64,000 nucleotides of DNA from NCBI GenBank assembly GCA_001599935.1, contig BCIJ01000003.1:507711-571710 (forward strand), in the 5' to 3' direction. The notes under the pieces are model-generated. The model did not search any database. It had not been told where the DNA came from and was given only the letters and a program-made list of their open reading frames with translations. Position numbers and translations under genes: made by a program. Source of the stretch: Holtermannia corniformis (lineage: Eukaryota > Basidiomycota > Tremellomycetes > Holtermanniales). Below, one piece after another: positions 56,379-64,000 of the stretch. Positions within the stretch are counted from its first letter, which is position 1. Each line of letters begins with the position of its first letter.

Positions 56379-56615
56379 ATGCGTTTCGCGCGACCACCCA
56401 TATACATGATGCGGTCGGCTTTCAATCGCGGTCTCGCAAACAAGATGCACCCTGAATACCACTTGAGGCACGCGACGCGGCCCGTCTTGAATGAAGAAGA
56501 GATCGCCTATTTAGCGACCATGCTCGTCAGCCCTTCCACCGACCCTACCAGGCGGCAGGAAATTGACCGTATCCTAGCGGGCGAGCAACTGCGCCGTGCC
56601 GCACTCGAAATGTAA
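56379..56615 (+). CDS. Small unknown protein
   Basis: Open frame of 78 codons (or 86 from an upstream ATG at 56355). The sequence starts MRFARPPIYMMRSAFNRGLA and continues MHPEYHLRHATRPVLNEEEI then AYLATMLVSPSTDPTRRQEI, ending EQLRRAALEM. It has a basic, amphipathic-looking N-terminus that could be a mitochondrial presequence, and a helical acidic/basic C-terminal half. No family recognised. It lies between the Sec24-type gene and the convergent ERG20, 21 bp from the ERG20 stop. The amino-acid pattern looks coding rather than random, but it could also be part of the SFB3 3' UTR. Confidence 0.5.
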   Translation: MRFARPPIYMMRSAFNRGLANKMHPEYHLRHATRPVLNEEEIAYLATMLVSPSTDPTRRQEIDRILAGEQLRRAALEM

Positions 56616-56636
56616 GTCTATGCATGGGACCGCCAT

Positions 56637-58075
56637 CTACTTTGTACGCTTATACACCTTGTGCAAGAAGCTCTCAAACACCTCACGCTTCAAGCCCGAT
56701 GCCGCCTCGTCGACCTGCGCGATCAGACCAGTGATCTTCTCGTAGCTCTCCTTCTCGTACGCCGTGAAGCGCTCGGGGATCGAGATGGGCGCCTCGGAGA
56801 AGATGGCCTTGACGCGGGCCTCGGAGTCAGAGTTCTTGACGCCATAGTTGTCCTGTGTCATGTCAATCATGTTGTGCGGATGTGATGGCCGTACGTACAT
56901 CGAGGATCTTGCGCTGCTCTGCCGTAGCATACTTGAGCGCAGTGTTGACGTTCCACGAGCACTTGTTGTCCAAGATGTCGGTGCCAATCTTGCCGATCGT
57001 CTCGGGCGCGCCGTAGCAATCGAGGTAGTCGTCCTGGACCTGGAAGTACTCGCCGAGCGGGAGCAAAATGGACAGTGCGAGCTCGTACGCCTTGTCGTCG
57101 GTGACGCCTTGCTGCGGGGGATCAGCTATTGTTGCTACAACATGCGAGAAACGCACCATGCGCATGGCCAGGGCGACGGGGAGGTAGAACGAGTAGAAAG
57201 CAGTCTTGTAGACGACAATGAGGTGGTGCCTATAAAGTCAGTATAGCTTTATGAATCGACCGCTCCACACACTTCTCGAGAGAAAACTTGCCGAGGTCGA
57301 CGTGGTCCTCGGGCGCCGTGATGAGATCAACGAGTTGACCGAGCTCGGTTTGGAAGGTCGTCTAGTTCGGTCAGTTTTCATCGTGTCACTTGGAGACATA
57401 CGTCGTGGAATAGCTCGAGGAGATCGACGTAGTATTTCTCCGAGCGGAAGTGCTTCTTGAGCAGGTAGTAGATAGCACCCTCGAGCATGAAAGCGTCGTT
57501 GATGGCAATATTGCCGACGCCGGGCTGTAGGAATGAGTTGGCTGACTGTCGTAAAGCTTCAGGATACGCACCACTTTGTACCAGCAGGGCTGACCACGAC
57601 GGGTAATTGACTGGTCCATAATGTCGTCGGCCACAAGGAAGTACGCTTGCAGCTGCCGCATGTCAATGCGGATACTTCCCAGCTTAGATGACGCCTACCA
57701 GCTCAACACACCAACCTAGGATGGCCGCCTTGTAGTACTCTTCCTCGGACAAGGCTGCACCCTTGAGGATCTCGACAGTGTCCACCACCGACATGCCACG
57801 GTTGAGCTTGCCTGGCGCGAGAGGGTCAGCTTGCGCACGGACTCTAGATCAGCGCCTGCTCACCTCCAGGAGTGTTGTGGTAGAGGACCTGATACAATGT
57901 CAGCTGTCATATCTCATCTCGCTCCTAGATCCACCCAACGCACCTTCTCGTACCACTCGACAGCGTCCTTGGGCATGCCCTCGCCCTTGGTGTACGAGAG
58001 CAGCTCATCGGCGAGCTTGGGGAAGACAGCCTCGAAGCGAGCGCGACGTGCACCCTTGTCAGTAGCAGCAGACAT
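56637..58075 (-). CDS. ERG20: Farnesyl diphosphate synthase
   Basis: Condenses isopentenyl diphosphate with dimethylallyl and geranyl diphosphate to give farnesyl diphosphate for sterols, dolichol, heme A, ubiquinone and protein prenylation. The start is [36 protein letters not shown] is the substrate-binding entry. The first Asp-rich motif is in [20 protein letters not shown], then RGQPCWYKV; Tyr and Phe at the fifth and fourth positions before DDIMD fit C15 chain-length control. [43 protein letters not shown] and the second motif in [15 protein letters not shown] follow. [20 protein letters not shown] and the C-terminal HKVYKRTK (basic end, as in Erg20) finish it. About nine short introns; length about 350 residues. 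Confidence 0.96.
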
Positions 58076-58509
58076 GTCGTGGGTGGGTATGTGATGGAAA
58101 AGAAGTTGTCGTGAATGATCAGACGATGCTTCGCGACTTTGAGCTCGCGTTCGCGCCTCGTGCGTTTCGCGCCGTTAATAGTCGGATGAGTTCAAATAGT
58201 CGAGCGCATAGGCGCAGACCGGGGTCGGCCGAGCCTCTGCCGAAGTCGCTAGCACCCGGCTAACACTGAGCGTGGCGCGATGCAACCAATACGATTTGCC
58301 ATGTTACACTGCTGTTCAAATTACAACCCTTGCAAGTCCACACAATCAAGCCTTGACGCGCTTGGCCTTGTCCTCACGTGGCGTATCTTCGGCCTTGCGC
58401 TTGTCGCTCGGATCGGCCCTACAATGCGCTTCAGAACTGGTACAAAACGCAAAGGGAGGGCATCTATGCATCCACAGGGACGACTCTATCTCTATTCCCC
58501 GCGAGACGC
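58076..58509. other. Intergenic region TSA1/ERG20, no gene seen
   Basis: About 430 bp with the 3' flank of TSA1 and the promoter of ERG20, both on the minus strand. Plus-strand ORFs here have no domain character. No repeat or RNA gene recognised. Confidence 0.55.
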
Positions 58510-59549
58510 TTACTGCTTGGAGAAGTACTTGGTCTTGTCCGAGGTATCGATGGTGTCGGCCTAAACATATCAGCTGGTAGATCGGTTATGTAGATGGCAA
58601 AACGTACACCCTTCTCCCAGCCGGCCGGGCAGACCTCGCCGTGCTCGTCGGTGAACCTAACACGTCAGTCAACGAGTACAAAGGTTGAAGATGAACTCAC
58701 TGGAAGGCCTCGACGACACGAAGGATCTCGTCGACCGAGCGGCCGACGGGAAGGTCGTGGACGATCGACGCACGGAGGATACCGTTGCCGTCAATGATGA
58801 AGGTGCCACGAAGGGCGATACCCTCCTCAGGGAGGAGAACGTCGTAGGCCTTGGAGACGGCGTGGTTGCGGTCGGAAAGCTGAGCAATTTAGCCACTGTA
58901 CAGCTTCATAAGCGAAGGACTCACCAGACGAAGCTTGAGGTCCGGGCCAAGGCCACCCTCCTTGCGGGGGGTCTGAGCCCAAGCCAAGTGGGTGAACTCG
59001 GAGTCGGTCGAGAAGAGGATAACCTCGGTGTTCAACGCGGCGAACTTGGGGAGAGCGTCGTTAAAAGCAAGGATTTCGGTAGGGCAGACGACTGGAAATA
59101 GCAAAAAGTCAGCATCTTGGTTCTTGGATGCGTTTTTGACCATGTTCTTCGTCTGACGACTCGGAAACACGCTCTGAACGTATCCAAACGCGTACAGGTA
59201 AAATCCATTGGGTAGCTACTGAGCACGAGGCTTTAAAGAGGTATTATCAGCAATCAAGAAGAGCTATGGTGCGAGAAGGAGGAAGGGAGCGTTTTGCGGA
59301 CTGAAACTCACTACTTTCCCTTGAAGTCCTCGTTCTTGATCTCCTCAAACTCGCCCTCACGCACAGCGGTACCGGCGAACGAGCTGCATAGCGATGCAAG
59401 TCAGCACCGACATAGGAATGACGCGACGGAACAGCACAGATGATTATCGATCGACAAGAATGGCGCCACGTTCATGGTGCCACATTCGCCACTCGACTGT
59501 CATCGTGCGCGTTGAGTACTCACGGAGCAGGCTTCTGGATAAGAGGCAT
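58510..59549 (-). CDS. TSA1: Typical 2-Cys peroxiredoxin, Tsa1 type
   Basis: Thioredoxin-dependent peroxidase and chaperone of the cytosol. The start MPLIQKPAP is spliced to [20 protein letters not shown] with FKGKY, then a longer intron, then LSSYPMDFT, and a further intron that falls inside the peroxidatic motif so that FTFVCPTE is assembled only after splicing. The rest reads [20 protein letters not shown] then [20 protein letters not shown] with [48 protein letters not shown] and the resolving Cys in [10 protein letters not shown]. It ends [12 protein letters not shown], including the conserved YF of hyperoxidation-sensitive enzymes. The strand before the catalytic Cys has LSSYPMDF where most relatives have LLFYPLDF, which depends on my choice of acceptor. 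Confidence 0.94.
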
Positions 59550-59866
59550 TGTGTAGTGTTTTGAAAAGTTGGTCGTTGGTAGGTGCGACTAAAGTTGCTG
59601 CGTCAGCACCTTGTGGTGCGATTTGTACTCCGCGTTCGGGCGAGAGACCGCATGATCCACGGTTTGGACCGACCGTGACTCGGCAATCGCCGTCGTCGGC
59701 CTCGCTTGCGATTGGCTCATCCGCTCGGAACTGCTACTCCGACGGGAGCCAGACCCGAGCTCGCACGGGTCCTCGGACTTTGGCGATTGTCCATCTGTAC
59801 ATCATAATCCTTTCTGGCAATTCTGCGTGGCTAAACTATACAGACTCGGCTCCTTCGCCTATCAGA
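59550..59866. other. Intergenic region carboxylesterase/TSA1, no gene seen
   Basis: About 317 bp between the start of TSA1 and the stop of the carboxylesterase, both on the minus strand, presumably the TSA1 promoter. A plus-strand ORF overlapping it is an antisense shadow. No clear stress-response element was identified. Confidence 0.55.
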
Positions 59867-62229
<2,363 letters not shown>

Positions 62230-62918
62230 CTTGAATGCGATGCCTGGGGTCGCTGGCTCGAACGATCGCGACAGCAGCCACCATGTTGCATGACCGCACT
62301 TTATGGGCCTCTCGCAGTGACGCGTTCCCCACGTGGAGCCTGCCTTTACCCCGGACTGAACCTGAATGTGGCAGATGGCGGTGTGCGCGGATCAGTTCGC
62401 TGCACCGCATGGTCGAGAAAGCGGTGTGCGATGGCTCTTCCAATGCTCGATATGAGCCTTGCGGCGTTGGGCCTTCTCGCTGATTAACAGCAGAATCCAC
62501 TGCCTGGATGCCCTCAAGATAGCCTGAACGCTGTCCGCGTCCGCAATGCACGCTCCTAAACTCTGTTCCTGAATGGACGAGCTGCAAACTGCTGTCGTGT
62601 GTGTACTAGGCCTGATTCGGCGTCATTCCCAAATTGGTTTCCTTCAACATCCACTAGTAGTCACCTCTGCTCTTGCGCCTGTAAACCCCCTCGGCGCACG
62701 AACGCTAACAAATGACGCCGCAGCAGGGACACAGTGTGTAGTGAACGTGGCGCCGTCGATGAAACGCACTTGAGGGGCAATAATGTCCTCATTTCCCGTA
62801 GAGCTCGAACGGACCATAACGCCGTCTTGCCAAGATGCGAGACGAATTAAACATACTCGAGCCAGACTCCACGATTACATCGATAGCGTCCACCGATTCC
62901 TTCCTCAAGTCGTCACCC
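62230..62918. other. Intergenic region between tandem carboxylesterases, no gene seen
   Basis: About 690 bp between the start of copy 1 and the stop of copy 2. Short ORFs only. It probably carries the promoter of copy 1 and the 3' flank of copy 2. Confidence 0.55.
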
Positions 62919-64000
62919 TCAGCGACGGTGACTGAATTCTTGGCCGTGAGCGTTGATGAAATCAATTTGCTCGCGCCTGTAATCATCCACAATGATGGTG
63001 ACGTTGCTCGCTTTGAACCTCAGGCTGTTCAGCTCTTGCGTACCCGCATTGTACGTTGGCCACTCGGGGATGACAAGCGGCAGAGGGACTGGCTCGACCG
63101 TACCAGGTGAGCCGGATGCACCTGCAGTTGACTTAGCATTGCCGGCAGCGTCGTCGATCGCCTCTGTTGCCGGTAGACCGTTGGGATTGCCATAGTAGGC
63201 GTAGTTGACCCTGCCGAAGGATCAGAGAAGTACAGCATTGCGGCGCGCCATACCAGTAGGCAAGCAAAACCGATGAAAGCTGCTCAGCGACTGCCGAGTA
63301 GCCGTTTTCAGTCGTCGCGAAGCCAAACGTAAAGAGCACATCGGTAACGTGAGGCACGCCAAGAACCGTCGAGTTGGGCGGCGGTTCTTCAAAGCTGTAG
63401 GAATAGGTGTCGTTGAGGCCGTACTGCGCCGCGTATTCGAGGAATTCGCGCCTATTGGGTCAGGCATGATCATAGGTTATTAGCTGCACGATCCGTACCT
63501 TGCTGACTGAAACATGCCATCGCCGACTACACTAGCCCCGCGCTTGAACTGCGGTGATAGGCCGAAGGTTTCGTCACCCGTGCCATAGGGTCTGACCTCA
63601 GCATCGACGTTTGCCTTTCCTTCACGTCAAAACTCACGACCCCGCAGCGACGTCTTCGACCGGATAAAGGGCGAGCAACTCGTTCATTGTCTGCTCGCTG
63701 GGATGCCTCGGCAGCACAGAGTCGAGGTAGGCAACGGTCTCTTCGGTCGTGTTGATGGTCGTTGGGAAGAACATGCTGCCCCTGGAGGAGATCATCAGCC
63801 AACGTGAGCATATACACTGATGCCCAGGACGAACTCGTCAAGGCAGTTGCCGGAGATGTGTTGGAATACGCCACTCAGTCAGCCACCTCTTCGGCAAGCC
63901 GGCATGACGCCGCATCTGGCGAACACTACATCCGGCGCGGATGTAGCCAAGACAAGTCTGGCGCGCAGAGGATGTAGGCAAGGCGCCGAGGATGCGACGC
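62919..64000 (-). CDS. Type-B carboxylesterase, copy 2 (3' part; 5' side at window edge)
   Basis: The C-terminal third of a paralogue of the adjacent esterase. Exons read GSMFFPTTINTTEETVAYLD then SVLPRHPSEQTMNELLALYP, YGTGDETFGLSPQFKRGASV, REFLEYAAQYGLNDTYSYSF, VPHVTDVLFTFGFATTENGY (catalytic His region, with Val where copy 1 has Gly), VNYAYYGNPNGLPATEA and EWPTYNAGTQELNSLRFKAS, ending INAHGQEFSHRR at a TGA (62919-62921). Intron positions match copy 1. The upstream ISGNCLDE, with the likely catalytic Glu, is present near 63845-63865. Beyond about 63875 the sequence no longer resembles copy 1 and has an in-frame stop. The gene may therefore be truncated there, or be spliced in a way not visible in the window. 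The nucleophile-Ser exons are not in view. Confidence 0.8.
63926..63946. repeat. Short perfect hairpin near the diverged end of carboxylesterase copy 2
   Basis: CTACATCCG (63926-63934), a GCG loop, and CGGATGTAG (63938-63946) form a 9-bp perfect inverted repeat. A partial extra copy (GGATGTAG) follows at about 63970-63977. It lies just where similarity to copy 1 stops, on the upstream side of copy 2. Confidence 0.7.

Overview
The window looks like nuclear DNA of a compact, gene-dense basidiomycete fungus. Genes are split by many tiny introns (about 38-60 nt) with GT-AG ends and a CTGAC/CTAAC-type branch site close to the acceptor. The encoded proteins are fungal: Nha1, Boi, Erg20, Dsn1, Mec1/ATR, Sfb3/Sec24. 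GC content is moderately high, and no tRNA, rRNA, CRISPR array or intact transposon was seen. A small-genome Pucciniomycotina yeast-like fungus (Mixia-like) would fit, but that placement is inference. CDS spans below run from start to stop codon and include introns, which I traced by eye.

Layout. 1-13.3 kb: a truncated unknown gene at the left edge, an Nha1-type Na+/H+ antiporter, a GMPPA-like mannose-1-phosphate guanylyltransferase, a Boi-type SH3/SAM/PH polarity scaffold, a bZIP factor, a small unknown protein, an isolated carboxylesterase fragment and an unknown multi-exon gene. 13.5-20.8 kb: two glycosidases in tandem, a GH63-related enzyme and the ER alpha-1,2-mannosidase Mns1, separated by about 170 bp that carries a perfect inverted repeat. 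21.5-25.9 kb: two DHA1-type MFS transporters in tandem. 26-37.3 kb: housekeeping genes, namely an Age2/SMAP-type ArfGAP, a TPT/SLC35 transporter, kinetochore Dsn1, splicing factor Prp17, an ER-lumenal DnaJ (Scj1 type, ending RDEL) and RNA polymerase II subunit Rpb3.

37.3-52.6 kb: a small ankyrin protein, the checkpoint kinase ATR/Mec1/Rad3 (8.5 kb), Paf1, an unknown low-complexity protein, and an Hst3/Hst4-type sirtuin. 52.7-59.5 kb: an Sfb3/Lst1-like Sec24 COPII subunit, a small unknown protein, farnesyl diphosphate synthase Erg20 and a Tsa1-type peroxiredoxin. 59.9-64 kb: two related secreted type-B carboxylesterases in tandem, the second cut by the window edge and diverged near it.

Functional links are loose, as usual in eukaryotes. 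The protein glycosylation and secretory theme recurs (GMPPA, GH63, Mns1, ArfGAP, nucleotide-sugar-type transporter, Scj1, Sfb3). ATR and the Hst3/4-type sirtuin both belong to the DNA-damage/chromatin pathway. The strongest non-routine signals are the carboxylesterase family (two tandem copies plus a stray fragment about 48 kb away on the opposite strand), a GC-AG intron in one copy, a duplication-flanked intron in an unknown gene, and several short perfect inverted repeats. I saw no clear new multi-gene system.
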